From the NCBI GenBank assembly GCA_034680345.1, contig JAXISZ010000006.1, forward strand, positions 29,507 through 93,506: 64,000 bases of DNA, read 5' to 3'. The notes under the pieces are model-generated. The model ran no database searches, had not been told where the DNA came from, and saw nothing but the letters and a program-made list of their open reading frames with translations. This document shows, piece by piece, positions 51,139-61,700 of this stretch. The DNA is from SXZD01 sp034680345 (lineage in GTDB: Bacteria; Pseudomonadota; Gammaproteobacteria; Burkholderiales; Burkholderiaceae_B). Numbering within the stretch: the first letter of the stretch is position 1; each line of letters opens with the position of its first letter. A program made the position numbers and the translations under genes.

Positions 51139-52622
51139 TGTAGATCTAACTGATTATAATGCTGCGGTTCAGAGGTGAGCGCATGCTGTTTTTTATTTTG
51201 ATCTTGGTATTGTGTTGGCGTGATTTTAGGTTTCGATTCAGATTTTCGCCGACGCTGCCTTTTTTTGCTTGAGCCATTACCCTGATGGTTTAGGGTTAAA
51301 TTTTGAATAATTTGATTGCGTTGTTCAGGAGCTGATTCATAAAAATCTCGCCACCAACGTGCTAATTCGGTATAGCTTGAGTCTGTGTTGGCCCGTAGTT
51401 CAAGAAAATCTAGCGCTGCTCGGAAACGTTGGTGTTCTATTAAACGCCATGGGTATTTGCCGTTGCGTTTTTCAAAACGTGGTTGCACAGCCCAAATTTC
51501 GCGGATATCTGAAATAATTTTGCGTGGAATGGACATGTGTTCTAATTGTTGGTCAAAAATATCGTCCATAGCAGCAAAAAGGCTTGGAATTTCTAGTTCG
51601 CCACGGGCTTTGCGCTGTTCCCAGCGCTGTTGTAGTAAATGCCAAAGTAAACACGCAAACAAAAAACCGGAACTAATTGGTTTTTGGGCACGAACACGTT
51701 GATCAGTTTTTACAAGCGCTTGGTTAATAAACGGATGGGCCTCAGGGTGTTCTAGAACAAGGTCTAGAAGTGGAAATAAACCTTGATGTAAACCTTCTTG
51801 GCGCAAGCGAGTCAAGCAGGCCATTGCCGATCCAGATTGAAGCAGTTTCAACATTTCATCAAACAGCCGTGCAGATGGAATATTGCGAATTAAGTCAACA
51901 AGGCTTGCTATGGGTGCTTGGGTTTCTGGTGCAATTTCAAAATTTAGTTTTGCTGCAAAGCGCACCACCCGAAGCATGCGAACTGGGTCTTCGCGATAAC
52001 GGGTGGTTGGGTTTCCGATGATGCGCAGGGTTTTATTGCGCAGGTCTTGTACGCCATTGTGATAATCCAGAACAGTCTCTGTGTGTGGATCATAGTATAG
52101 GGCATTGATTGTAAAATCGCGCCTTGCAGCGTCTTCGTGTTGTTGACCAAAGACATTGTCGCGCAGTACTCGACCGTGTTCGTCGGTGTCTGCGTCATCG
52201 CTTTGTAACGCCCGAAATGTTGAAACCTCAATGGTTTCAGAACCAAACATAACATGTACCAGGCGAAAACGTCGACCAATAATACGGGCTCGACGAAACA
52301 AACGTTGTATTTGTTCTGGTTCGGCGTTGGTGGCTACGTCAAAGTCTTTAGGTGAGACGCTCAGTAGTAAGTCTCGCACTGCACCACCCACAATATACGC
52401 TCTGAACCCAGCCTCTTGTAAAGTTTCGCAGACACGAATGGCCTGATTAGAGGCTAAACTGCGGTTGATTTGATGTTGTTTTTTATACAAAATTTCAGCC
52501 CCACCCAAATGGGGGGAATGGATGCGAAGTGTTTTTTTTTGGCGGTTTTTCGGTGACACAGCAGAGGCAATTTTGCTGGGTGTACAGTAGTCAAAAATTT
52601 TTTTGAAAAATTGTCGGATCAT
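51135..52622 (-). CDS. pcnB: Poly(A) polymerase I
   Basis: PcnB adds poly(A) tails that promote RNA decay. The nucleotidyltransferase core shows AYIVGGAVRDLLLSVSPKDFDVAT (metal Asp pair), RRFRLVHVMFG, RRDFTINALYYDP and REDPVRMLRVVRFAAKL. The C-terminal arginine-rich tail (KKRQRRRKSE) binds RNA. I chose ATG 52622, which overlaps the HAD stop as ATGA; the frame is open to 52646. The product is 495 residues. Confidence 0.95.
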   Translation of the reverse strand: MIRQFFKKIFDYCTPSKIASAVSPKNRQKKTLRIHSPHLGGAEILYKKQHQINRSLASNQAIRVCETLQEAGFRAYIVGGAVRDLLLSVSPKDFDVATNAEPEQIQRLFRRARIIGRRFRLVHVMFGSETIEVSTFRALQSDDADTDEHGRVLRDNVFGQQHEDAARRDFTINALYYDPHTETVLDYHNGVQDLRNKTLRIIGNPTTRYREDPVRMLRVVRFAAKLNFEIAPETQAPIASLVDLIRNIPSARLFDEMLKLLQSGSAMACLTRLRQEGLHQGLFPLLDLVLEHPEAHPFINQALVKTDQRVRAQKPISSGFLFACLLWHLLQQRWEQRKARGELEIPSLFAAMDDIFDQQLEHMSIPRKIISDIREIWAVQPRFEKRNGKYPWRLIEHQRFRAALDFLELRANTDSSYTELARWWRDFYESAPEQRNQIIQNLTLNHQGNGSSKKRQRRRKSESKPKITPTQYQDQNKKQHALTSEPQHYNQLDLQ

Positions 52623-53284
52623 TCGAAGAGTTTTAAAATTGACCAAGCGCGGTTTTGCGCAATTTGGAATAAGCGTTGATCTGGGTTGGTGGCCACAGGG
52701 TGGGTCACTTGTTCTAATAAAGGTAAATCATTAAATGAATCTGAATAAAAATAAGAGTATTTAAAATCTGACCATTTTAAACCAAGAGATGCCAACCATT
52801 GTTCAGTGCGCTTAATTTTACCTGCTTGAAAGCTGGGTAATCCAACAATACCACCAGTGAATTGTCCATTGATTTCCTCTGGATCGGTTGCTATTAGGTG
52901 GTCAATACCAAAACAGTGCGCAATCGGTTCTGTTATGAACCGATTGGTTGCTGTTACTATTGCACATAAGTCATTGTTAGATTGGTGTTTTTTTACAATA
53001 TTTAAAGCAGTTGTTTTGATTTGAGGTACAATTTTTAAATCGATGAAGTCTTGGCGCCAAGCCATGAGTTGTGTTCGAGAATTTTTGGCCAACGGTTGCA
53101 ATTGTTGTTTTAAAAAAGCGTAAATATCTAGGGTGCCTGCTTTGTACTGGTCGTAAAAATATTGGTTTTGTTTTTCGTAATTTGCTGCCTCTATGGCTCC
53201 AACTTCAATTAAGTGTTCGCACCAGGTGTAGTCGGAATCTATGGGTAGCAGGGTGTTGTCAAGATCAAATAAAGCAAGGTTCAT
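52619..53284 (-). CDS. HAD-family phosphatase (IB subfamily)
   Basis: A 221-residue cytosolic hydrolase of the HAD-IB group, related to SerB and GlpP-like phosphatases. The nucleophile motif is LFDLDNTLLPID (Asp at residues 7 and 9). Motif II Thr lies in CAIVTATNRF (about 107-116), motif III Lys in AGKIKRTEQWL and motif IV in YFYSDSFNDLPLLE. Substrate is unknown. The order hda-HAD-pcnB is widely conserved in betaproteobacteria, and the stop overlaps the pcnB start. Confidence 0.92.
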   Translation of the reverse strand: MNLALFDLDNTLLPIDSDYTWCEHLIEVGAIEAANYEKQNQYFYDQYKAGTLDIYAFLKQQLQPLAKNSRTQLMAWRQDFIDLKIVPQIKTTALNIVKKHQSNNDLCAIVTATNRFITEPIAHCFGIDHLIATDPEEINGQFTGGIVGLPSFQAGKIKRTEQWLASLGLKWSDFKYSYFYSDSFNDLPLLEQVTHPVATNPDQRLFQIAQNRAWSILKLFE

Positions 53285-53338
53285 TGTGTGGATACAAAAA
53301 GCGGTGGTTGTTAATTGGGCAATTGGCGGTTCAGAATC

Positions 53339-54061
53339 TCATTGGAGTGGCTTAAAACTGTGCTTGCTATCAGGGGTAACTTCTGAGTTTCTTACTAAAA
53401 TGCCTTCGCGTTTTTTCATCCATTGCCTCAGTAAATACAGTGTAACCGGTTTTTTTTGTTCCAATGAAAAGGTATCTAACCCATTGAGTACTGCAGACAA
53501 AGAACCCATGTCACGATGAAAGTGAATGAGCGCGTACTGGATAACTTCTTCGTCAAGTTTAAGGCCCTTAGCGTGTGCTGTGCTAATTAAAACATCGCGT
53601 TTTTGTTCTTCAGACAGAGGTTCGATACGATAAGTTAGCCCCCACCCCATTCGACTGATTAGGTCTGGTCGCAGTTTTAAGAGCGATGGGTGCGCATTGG
53701 CTGTGGCCACAATTAATTTAGGTAATCCGCTGGCGCGAGACTCGTTAAACGCATTAAATAACTGGACTTGCGAATAGGGTGAGAGGTTTTGTGCATCATC
53801 TAATAAAAGGATGTCTGATTGGTTGCGCCAAACCAGACGATGACGGCCATCAATAATTGGCACCGCCCAGTACTTAGCCAAGGCAGTGAGTAAATGCGTT
53901 TTACCGCTGCCAGGGGTGCCATAGATTAAAACCACTTGTTCATGGCCAATGTCTTGGGTTAGAGAAAAAAGCTGTGCGAGCAATTCCTGGTTATTGCCTT
54001 GTACAAAGTTTTCTAGGGTTGGTTCTGGTGGTGTGAAAACGTCCAGTAGCAGTTGCTGCAT
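53339..54061 (-). CDS. hda: DnaA regulatory inactivator Hda
   Basis: Hda is a DnaA-like AAA+ protein that, with the sliding clamp, makes DnaA hydrolyse ATP after initiation. It has 240 residues. The N-terminus MQQLLLDVFTPPEPTLENF carries the clamp-binding QLLLD element. Walker A is YGTPGSGKTHLLTA and Walker B is ILLLDDAQNLSP. Sensor I is in LPKLIVATANAHPS. It is divergent from purM, as in relatives, but the permease gene often found between them is absent. Confidence 0.94.
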   Translation of the reverse strand: MQQLLLDVFTPPEPTLENFVQGNNQELLAQLFSLTQDIGHEQVVLIYGTPGSGKTHLLTALAKYWAVPIIDGRHRLVWRNQSDILLLDDAQNLSPYSQVQLFNAFNESRASGLPKLIVATANAHPSLLKLRPDLISRMGWGLTYRIEPLSEEQKRDVLISTAHAKGLKLDEEVIQYALIHFHRDMGSLSAVLNGLDTFSLEQKKPVTLYLLRQWMKKREGILVRNSEVTPDSKHSFKPLQ

Positions 54062-54546
54062 ACAATTAAGGGTTAAATTTTGACTGTTGAAGTAGCTGTT
54101 TTAGAATTTTAAATCTACAACAGCGCTTGTACCAATGCAGTGTGTCTTTGTGCATTAAAATTGCTTAGGTATGGGGGGTATTAAAAAATCAATAAGGCTA
54201 CCGTTAAACTAAAAATACACATTAATCTTAACGCAAAAAGAATCTTTGGTGGGTTCTGTTTAGTGCGTTTTTTTAATGTTTTTATAAATTATTATATTTT
54301 TCAAAACCTTGATGTGCTTTTTGTGGTTGACAGCAGTCTTTGTTTGATTTGCATAGATGTTCTAGCCTGCTATATTTTGAAATGACTTATTGTATTTGAT
54401 TTGGTTAAGCCATGAGATGATTTCGGTGTAAGCGTTAGTTGATCGTCTGAGTTAAAATACAGATTTATTTTAGTATCAACTTGCTGTTTTGCGTTCTCTG
54501 TGCTTCAAATGTTCTAAAAATGACTCCCTTTTTTCCATAAAATGTT
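54062..54546. other. Divergent hda-purM intergenic region
   Basis: These 485 bp are AT-rich and hold no convincing ORF, RNA or strong repeat. They must carry promoters for both hda and purM. In relatives a permease gene often lies here, and I see no remnant of it. Confidence 0.45.
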
Positions 54547-54612
54547 ATGTCGTTGGCGGGTCATTTGTTTTTAAAGAATCGTAAAATAAGCTTTTGCCGG
54601 ATGCCTATTGCC

Positions 54613-55668
54613 ATGTCTTCAGAAAAAAACTCAGATTTTTCCCAATCTTTAACTTACCGCGACGCGGGTGTTGATATCGACGCTGGTGACGCTTTAGTTG
54701 AGGCTATCAAACCCTTGGCTAAAAAAACCATGCGAGAGGGGGTTTTAGCTGGTATAGGTGGTTTTGGTGCTTTGTTTGAAGTGCCAAAGCGTTACAAACA
54801 ACCGGTTTTGGTTTCAGGCACTGACGGTGTGGGTACCAAACTCAAATTGGCTTTTCAGTGGCAGCGGCATGACACTGTGGGCATTGATTTAGTGGCCATG
54901 AGTGTGAACGATATTTTAGTGCAGGGTGCAGAGCCTTTGTTTTTTCTGGATTATTTTGCCTGTGGTAAGTTAGACGTAGATACAGCTTCGCGAGTGCTTG
55001 CTGGCATTGCTAAAGGTTGTGAACTGGCAGGTTGTGCTTTAATTGGTGGGGAAACTGCAGAAATGCCGGGTATGTATCCAGACGGTGAATATGATTTGGC
55101 TGGTTTTGCTGTTGGGGCGGTTGAAAAATCACTGATTATTGATGGCAGTCGGGTAAAAGCTGGCGATGTTATTCTGGGTTTGGCTTCTAGTGGTGCGCAT
55201 TCCAATGGTTATTCTTTAGTACGTAAAATTTTGTCGGTTTCACAAGCCGATTTGCAGCAAGACTGCGGCGGTCAAACGTTGGGTGACGCCATTATGGCTC
55301 CAACCCGTATTTACGTTAAGCCAATTTTAAAATTGTTGGCTACTCTACCGGTTCATGCTTTAGCGCACATTACGGGCGGCGGGCTGATTGAAAACATTCC
55401 GCGAGTGATTCCTGAAGGTTTAACGGCGCAATTGCAGCGTGGCTCATGGCCTGAATTGCCATTGTTCCAATTTTTGCAGCAAGCCGGTGGCGTTGCTGAC
55501 GCTGAAATGCACCGTGTGTTTAATTGCGGTATTGGTATGGTGGTTGTTGTAGACGCTGCGGATGCACAGTGTGCAATTGAATTGTTAACCGCAGAAGGTG
55601 AACATGTGTTCCGCATTGGACAAGTTCGTCAAGCAGCTGTTGGCGAGGCGCCAACAGTGGTGGTTTAA
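54613..55668 (+). CDS. purM: Phosphoribosylformylglycinamidine cyclo-ligase
   Basis: PurM closes the imidazole ring in purine synthesis. Motifs are LTYRDAGVDIDAGDALVEAI at the start, LVSGTDGVGTKLKLAF, HDTVGIDLVAMSVNDILVQGAEPLFFLDY in the middle region (quoted here in part), LIGGETAEMPGMY and LAHITGGGLIENIPRV. From ATG 54613 it has 351 residues, as usual. ATG 54601 and ATG 54547 are in frame upstream; no ribosome site is clear, so the start is uncertain. It is transcribed alone. Confidence 0.95.
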   Translation: MSSEKNSDFSQSLTYRDAGVDIDAGDALVEAIKPLAKKTMREGVLAGIGGFGALFEVPKRYKQPVLVSGTDGVGTKLKLAFQWQRHDTVGIDLVAMSVNDILVQGAEPLFFLDYFACGKLDVDTASRVLAGIAKGCELAGCALIGGETAEMPGMYPDGEYDLAGFAVGAVEKSLIIDGSRVKAGDVILGLASSGAHSNGYSLVRKILSVSQADLQQDCGGQTLGDAIMAPTRIYVKPILKLLATLPVHALAHITGGGLIENIPRVIPEGLTAQLQRGSWPELPLFQFLQQAGGVADAEMHRVFNCGIGMVVVVDAADAQCAIELLTAEGEHVFRIGQVRQAAVGEAPTVVV

Positions 55669-55911
55669 GGTTTTTTATTTTGTGTTAAGTTTTATATAAA
55701 TCATTCTTGATTCTGATTGAGGTCTATGAGGTAAAACACTACGCCATTTTCTCATCCAATCCAATTGAGGCCATTAAATTGTGTATGGTAATACTACAAT
55801 TGTCAAAAAATACTCTTACATGATTTAATAGCTTCAGGCGTATTTTATTCAGTTATTCTGTCACTACAAAAAATTGTGGCTTCACCAACAGAGGCGCAGT
55901 GATGGAATCCG

Positions 55912-56724
55912 TTATGTGTAAGTTTTAATTTCATTTTTTGTTTGTTCTGCCACTTCTGCCGCTTTTTCTGCAAAATCGCTGTGGTGGCTGGCATACAGAA
56001 TGGCACGAGAAGAATTAATTAATAAGCCGGTTCCGTCTTTGGTTTTTCCTGCTGAAACGGTGGCTGCTATATCGCCACCTTGTGCCCCAATGCCTGGCAC
56101 CAGTAAGGGCATGTCTCCCACCAGCTGACGAACTTGGCTCAGTTCCTTGGGAAAAGTAGCTCCCACCACTAGACCCGTTTGGCCAAACGGGTTCCATTGT
56201 TTGGCGGCTAGTTTTGCAACGCGCTCAAATAGTTTTTCGCCAGCAATGTCTAAAAACTGTAAATCGCTACCGCCTGGGTTTGAGGTGCGGCACAATAAAA
56301 AAATGCCACGATCAGAAAATTCAAAATAGGGCTCAATGGAGTCGGTGCCCATGTAGGGGTTAAGTGTTACAGCGTCAGCATTGAACCGATTGAACGCTTC
56401 AATGGCATATTGTTTGGCGGTGGTGCCAATGTCACCCCGTTTGGCATCGAGTATAACCACTGCGTGGGGTGCAATTTTTCGAATGTGTTGAATTACGTTT
56501 TCTAAAACATGTTCAGCGCGGTGCGCAGCAAAATATGCAATTTGCGGTTTAAAAGCGCAAGCATGTTGGGCTGTAGCAGAAACAATGTATTTGCAAAAAA
56601 GCTCGATGCCTTCAGTGGTTTGAGGTAAGCAAGAAGGTAGACGGGTGATCTCAGGGTCTAGGCCGACGCAAAGTAGTGATTGAGCCTGTGACCATGCATT
56701 TTTTAATTTTTCGGAGAAAGTCAT
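55912..56724 (-). CDS. pyrF: Orotidine 5'-phosphate decarboxylase (long type)
   Basis: PyrF makes UMP from OMP. The 270-residue protein is the long type found in betaproteobacteria and actinobacteria. The catalytic motif is VVILDAKRGDIGTTAKQYA (about residues 91-109), where the Asp-Lys-Asp set lies. LCVGLDPEITRLP near the start and PLLVPGIGAQGGD (about 200) are family blocks. It stands alone between purM and the flavin reductase gene. Confidence 0.96.
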   Translation of the reverse strand: MTFSEKLKNAWSQAQSLLCVGLDPEITRLPSCLPQTTEGIELFCKYIVSATAQHACAFKPQIAYFAAHRAEHVLENVIQHIRKIAPHAVVILDAKRGDIGTTAKQYAIEAFNRFNADAVTLNPYMGTDSIEPYFEFSDRGIFLLCRTSNPGGSDLQFLDIAGEKLFERVAKLAAKQWNPFGQTGLVVGATFPKELSQVRQLVGDMPLLVPGIGAQGGDIAATVSAGKTKDGTGLLINSSRAILYASHHSDFAEKAAEVAEQTKNEIKTYT

Positions 56725-56839
56725 TTTTAAGTTGTTTCGTTTTTTTGATTAAATAAATATTTTAAATGGCCGCATGTTTTAAATTTTACTTGTTTGATTG
56801 ATCATATAGCCTAATAACGTTGCATGGGATTAGGTCGAG

Positions 56840-57346
56840 CTAAAAAAACGTTCGGTTATGGTAAATCAATGGCGCTTGAATTTCATGATGCACTTTAATC
56901 ACCTCACCAATAAAAATAGTATGGTCGCCTTCGGGGTGTTGTTTGTAGTTGCGGCATTCAAATAGCGCAATTGTGTTGGGCAACAACCAACAACCGCCAG
57001 TGCCAGGTTTAGCCAAAATGCCTGCAAACTTATCGGTGCCGTGTTTTGAAAACTGTTGTGCTAATTCAAGCTGATTGGCAGCCAGTACATTAATGGCAAA
57101 ATGTGTGCAAGCTTTAAAGCCTGCCAAGCTGCTAGACTGATTTGCCAGTGACCATAAAATTAAAGGCGGGTTTAATGAAACTGAATTAAAAGAATTGGCG
57201 GTAATACCTAAGCGGCGTCCATCAAGGGCCGTAGCAGTAACAACGGTAACCCCTGTGGCAAATTGTGCAAGTGCATTTTTAAAGTTTTGGATATTGATTG
57301 CGCTTGAGTCATTTAATGGGTCTGGTTTGTGCTTTGGGTGATCCAT
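56840..57346 (-). CDS. Flavin reductase-like protein (FMN-binding split barrel)
   Basis: A 168-residue protein of the flavin reductase family (HpaC/RutF type), which reduces free FMN or FAD with NAD(P)H. Motifs are FATGVTVVTATALDGRRLGITANSFNSVSLNPPLILW in part, the FAINVLAANQLELAQQFS segment and DHTIFIGEVIKVH near the end. There is no partner oxygenase gene next to it. A role as a supplier of reduced flavin is inferred from family only. Confidence 0.88.
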   Translation of the reverse strand: MDHPKHKPDPLNDSSAINIQNFKNALAQFATGVTVVTATALDGRRLGITANSFNSVSLNPPLILWSLANQSSSLAGFKACTHFAINVLAANQLELAQQFSKHGTDKFAGILAKPGTGGCWLLPNTIALFECRNYKQHPEGDHTIFIGEVIKVHHEIQAPLIYHNRTFF

Positions 57347-57447
57347 AGTGTTTATGCATTTCTGAGTTTTAAATACAAGCTTGTCATTTTGCCAAAGAAT
57401 CTATAAACAGTGGAAAATGTCTACTTTAAATAAAATTAGGGGCTGTT

Positions 57448-58569
57448 GTGACGGCGTTGCGTTTTCAATGTTTGGCCACCGAGGGAAAGGCTCGCTTAGG
57501 GCGTTTGTCTTTACAGTACGGTGAGGTTCAAACGCCAATTTTTATGCCTGTGGGCACCTACGGTACGGTCAAGGGCATGACCCCGCAAATGCTGCAAGAT
57601 TTACCCGCCCAAATTATTTTGGGTAACACGTTTCACTTGTGGTTGCGTCCAGGTTTAGAGGTGATAGCCCAATTTAGTGGTTTGCACCGTTTTATGGGGT
57701 GGTCAGGGCCTATTTTGACAGATTCGGGTGGTTTTCAAGTGTTTAGTTTAGGAGCTTTGCGTAAAATTTCTGAGCAAGGGGTAGTGTTTCGTTCACCTAT
57801 CAATGGCGATAAATTATTTTTAACGCCAGAATTGTCAATGCAAATTCAGCATGTCTTGAACTCAGATATTGTCATGATTTTTGATGAATGCACGCCTTAC
57901 CCTGCTTCAAGAGAACAAGCGGCAAAATCTATGGAAATGTCGTTGCGTTGGGCTGCACGTTCAAAGCAAACACACAATGAACTCGGTAATACCAATGCAT
58001 TATTTGGTATTGTGCAAGGCGGAATGTATGAGGATTTGCGTGAACAGTCTTTACAAGGGTTAAACCAAATTGAGTTTGATGGCATGGCCATTGGCGGTTT
58101 GTCAGTGGGCGAACCTAAGCAAGATATGTCAAGAATTTTGGAGTATTTAGGGCACCGATTGCCTGCGGATAAGCCGCGCTACTTAATGGGCGTGGGTACC
58201 CCAGAAGACTTGGTTTATGCTGTATCACAAGGTATTGATATGTTTGATTGCGTGATGCCTACTCGCAATGCCCGCAATGGTTGGTTATTTACCAGCAAAG
58301 GCAATTTAAGAATTCGTAATTCGCGTTATAAAACCGATACCAAGCCTTTGGAAGAAAGCTGTGGTTGTTATACCTGCAAAAATTTTTCTCGTGCTTATTT
58401 GCATCATCTGGATAAAGCCAAAGAGATGCTGGGGGCTCAGCTTAACACCATTCACAACCTGCATTATTACCTAAATTTAATGCAGCAAATCAGGCAGGCG
58501 CTTGCCAGCGCTGATTTTTTTGGATTTACAAAGCGGTTCTATGCTTTGCGAGAGCAGGGGGTTGATTAA
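57448..58569 (+). CDS. tgt: tRNA-guanine transglycosylase
   Basis: Tgt swaps guanine-34 for preQ1 in tRNAs with GUN anticodons. It has 373 residues. The start is GTG 57448 with TTAGGGG upstream. Catalytic features are ILTDSGGFQVFSLG (nucleophile Asp), FDECTPYPAS, GIVQGGMYEDLR and GIDMFDCVMPTRNARNG. The zinc site is CGCYTCKNFSRAYLHHL (about residues 305-321). No queA or yajC genes are adjacent; the next gene is an adhesin. Confidence 0.97.
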   Translation: MTALRFQCLATEGKARLGRLSLQYGEVQTPIFMPVGTYGTVKGMTPQMLQDLPAQIILGNTFHLWLRPGLEVIAQFSGLHRFMGWSGPILTDSGGFQVFSLGALRKISEQGVVFRSPINGDKLFLTPELSMQIQHVLNSDIVMIFDECTPYPASREQAAKSMEMSLRWAARSKQTHNELGNTNALFGIVQGGMYEDLREQSLQGLNQIEFDGMAIGGLSVGEPKQDMSRILEYLGHRLPADKPRYLMGVGTPEDLVYAVSQGIDMFDCVMPTRNARNGWLFTSKGNLRIRNSRYKTDTKPLEESCGCYTCKNFSRAYLHHLDKAKEMLGAQLNTIHNLHYYLNLMQQIRQALASADFFGFTKRFYALREQGVD

Positions 58570-58712
58570 ATGTATTAAAACAACTTAAAAAAATTCGTGT
58601 TTTCTTGAAAATCACCCTAATAGGTAATATACATTTTGTAGCTATTTGACTGAGAATGTTATTTCCAAAAAATGATATCAGTTTGTTATTCCCTATACCA
58701 AGGAGACACGAT

Positions 58713-61700
58713 ATGCCCGCACCAACCATTTCTGCTGTTCAACTTTCTGCAACAGGACGTAACACACTAAATTGGCTTAAAACTGGCTCGGTGGTAACAG
58801 CTGCAGTGAGTTTTTCAGAAGCTATTTTTGTCACTGGCTCACCTTTGTTAAATTTTTTGGTAGGCTCAAATATTGTTCAGGCTCAGTTTTCCTCTGGTGG
58901 TTCAACACCAACAACACCGTCAAAGACATTAAGATTTGTATTCACTGTTGGCAGTGGTTTGTTTGATAGTGATGGCATTGCATTGTCAATCAATACCCTG
59001 TCGATGGATGGAGCGGCCAGTATTCGTAATGCTAGCTCACAATTGGCTACTACGAGTATGAGTAATCCTCCAATCTTTAGCAATTATAAGGTTGACAGTA
59101 TAGCGCCGATTTTAAGTTATACAGAGGGCAATAATGCAACAACCGTAACTAAAGGAGTAGGTCAAAGTATTTTATTTGGCACCAATGAAGCAGGTACTGC
59201 TTATTTATTGCCCACAGATTATGGTATCAATACTGTTTCTAGTTTGACTGCAGATCGTAAAAAAGTTCTTACACTGACTCAGGCTAAAAATAACGCTAGT
59301 TTAAGTTTATCTGGTTTAATTGCAGGTCCTTATAAATTATGGTTTGAAGATGCAGCCGGTAACGTAACTTCCTCTGGCAAAATAATTCAAATTGACAAAA
59401 CTGCACCTCAGATATTGGGCACACCACGAATTACAGGAGCTTCGGGCATTGTTAATAAAGTGCTTGATACCGGTGATGTAGTGACTGTACAAGTGGTTTT
59501 TAATGAATTGTTAGCAATCACAGGTACACCGCAGTTGGCATTAAATATTGCTGGTACAACAGTATTGGGCAATTATGCCAATAGCACTGTAGTTTCAGGG
59601 CGAACAATGGCTAATTTTGTGTATGCAGTTGGCGGGGGTTTGAGAGATGTTAATGGCATTTCAATTGATGCCAATAGTTTGCGTTTAAATGGTGGCAGTA
59701 TTAAAGACATTGCTGGAAATAATGCAATTTTGACTCATGCTAGAGGGATTGATAATAGTCAATTTTTAGTGGAATCAATTCCAACAAATGCAAGTGGTGT
59801 TGCGGCTGTAAAAGTTCAAGGTTGGAATCCAGGCGATAGTCGAACACTAGAACTAGGACAAACAATAACTTTTCTAGCAGATTTTGCAGCACCTGTTTTG
59901 GTTACAGGTACGCCTAAACTTAAAGTTCAAGTCGGTTCCAGCACTGTACAAGCGTCGGCTGTTAGTCCTTCCTCAACTGCAGTAACGCAGTTGAAGTTTG
60001 TAATGACTGTTGGTGCTAATTTGTCAGATACCAATGGCATTTCTTTGGCTACTAATCCATTTGTGACCACTGCAACCGATCGTATTTACAATCCAGTGAC
60101 TAAAGCCACTGTTAGTTTGGATTTGCGTACTGCCACTCAGTTTAATGGTCTAAATGTAGATTCATTAATGGCGCATATAACTCAAGTTACATTAAGTGAT
60201 AATCGAAATGATAATCCAAAAAAATTAAAGTCAGGTGATATTGTTTATGTGGATGTGCATTTTAGCGAAGCTGTTACAGCACCTACTTCAAGCACAATTA
60301 AATTATTAAACGACACACAAGCGCTTTTTGCTACTTATGTCAGTGGTAATGGTAGTAATATTTTACGGTATGCTTACACCATAGATTCGAATGTGTTGGC
60401 TGCCACAGGATTAAAATTGGCTGCATCGCCTTTTGGATCAACGGCGTCCAACACCATACAAGATAACACTGGTTCACCTGCTGTATTAAGTTTTAACTTC
60501 AATTCAATTGCTGCCACTTTGCCGGTTGATGCCTCTTCGCCTACAGTAACTAACATAGAATTAACAGGGCAAACAGGTGCTCGAAATGGAGTTTTAGGTT
60601 TCGCTGACACCATTACAGCTACAGCAACATTTAGTGAAAATGTTCAGGTTGATGGAGACCCTGTATTAAAATTAAGTATTGGTAATGCTGTTGTAAATGC
60701 TCAATACTTATCTGGTAGTGAAACAAATAAAATCGATTTTATTTATAATATTGCCGATGGTCTTAAAAGCACAAATGGTGTTGGCATAATAGCAAATGCT
60801 TTGCGTCTTATTGATGGATCTTCAATTAAAGATTTAGATGGTAATCTTGCTGTATTAAATTCGGTTGCAAAAAGTGTAAATAATGCTTATGTTGTTAACG
60901 CAACAGAAGCTGGAATTTTAAGTCTTTCATTGTTAAGTGTTCATGGCGCAAGTTCTTCAAATGTTTTGAATACCGGTGATACCGTTACATTTTCAGTTTT
61001 GTTCAATAAAAACGTTAACATTTCTGGTGTGCCGCGTTTAGCATTAGATGTGGGCGGTTCTACCGTATATGCAACGTATGTAGCACCTACGGTCAATTTA
61101 AATAATTCAGGCACCAGATTTGCAGATTTTATTTACACTGTAGCCAGTGGCGAAACAGATAGTAATGGAATTCAAATAGCCAGCGATTCAATTGATTTAA
61201 ACGGCGCTACAATTTTGGATCAAAAAGGAACTCCAGCTAATTTATTACATGGCGGGTTGTTTAGTCCAATTAATTTGCTGGTTGACACAACCCCTCCAAC
61301 TCAGCCCTTAATTACCATTAATTCAAGTGTTTCTGATGGTTTGAACAATCAAGAATTTTTAAGTGGTACGGTTCTTTTCAATTATCAATTTAAAAATGAG
61401 GATTTAATTCAGGCGACAATTACGGGTAAATCAGGTCAAAGTATTACGAAAACATTTAATTCTACAATGCCTATTGGCTCATATGCATTGAGTCAAAGTG
61501 AAATGAATACTTTAGGTGCTGGAAATGCCATATTAGTTGCCAAAGGTACTGACAGTGCCGGAAATATTAGTCAAAACTATACAACTAGTTTTGAATTACT
61601 ATCACAGGATTTATTAATTAATTCAATTGTATTAAGCGGCCAAAAATCAAGTGGTCGTTATACAGTGGGCGATGTGTTTACAGCAAATATTACTTTTAGT

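Noticed and set aside
60374..60613. 79-codon minus-strand frame within the adhesin
   Set aside because: It lies inside the long adhesin frame on the other strand and has no features of its own.
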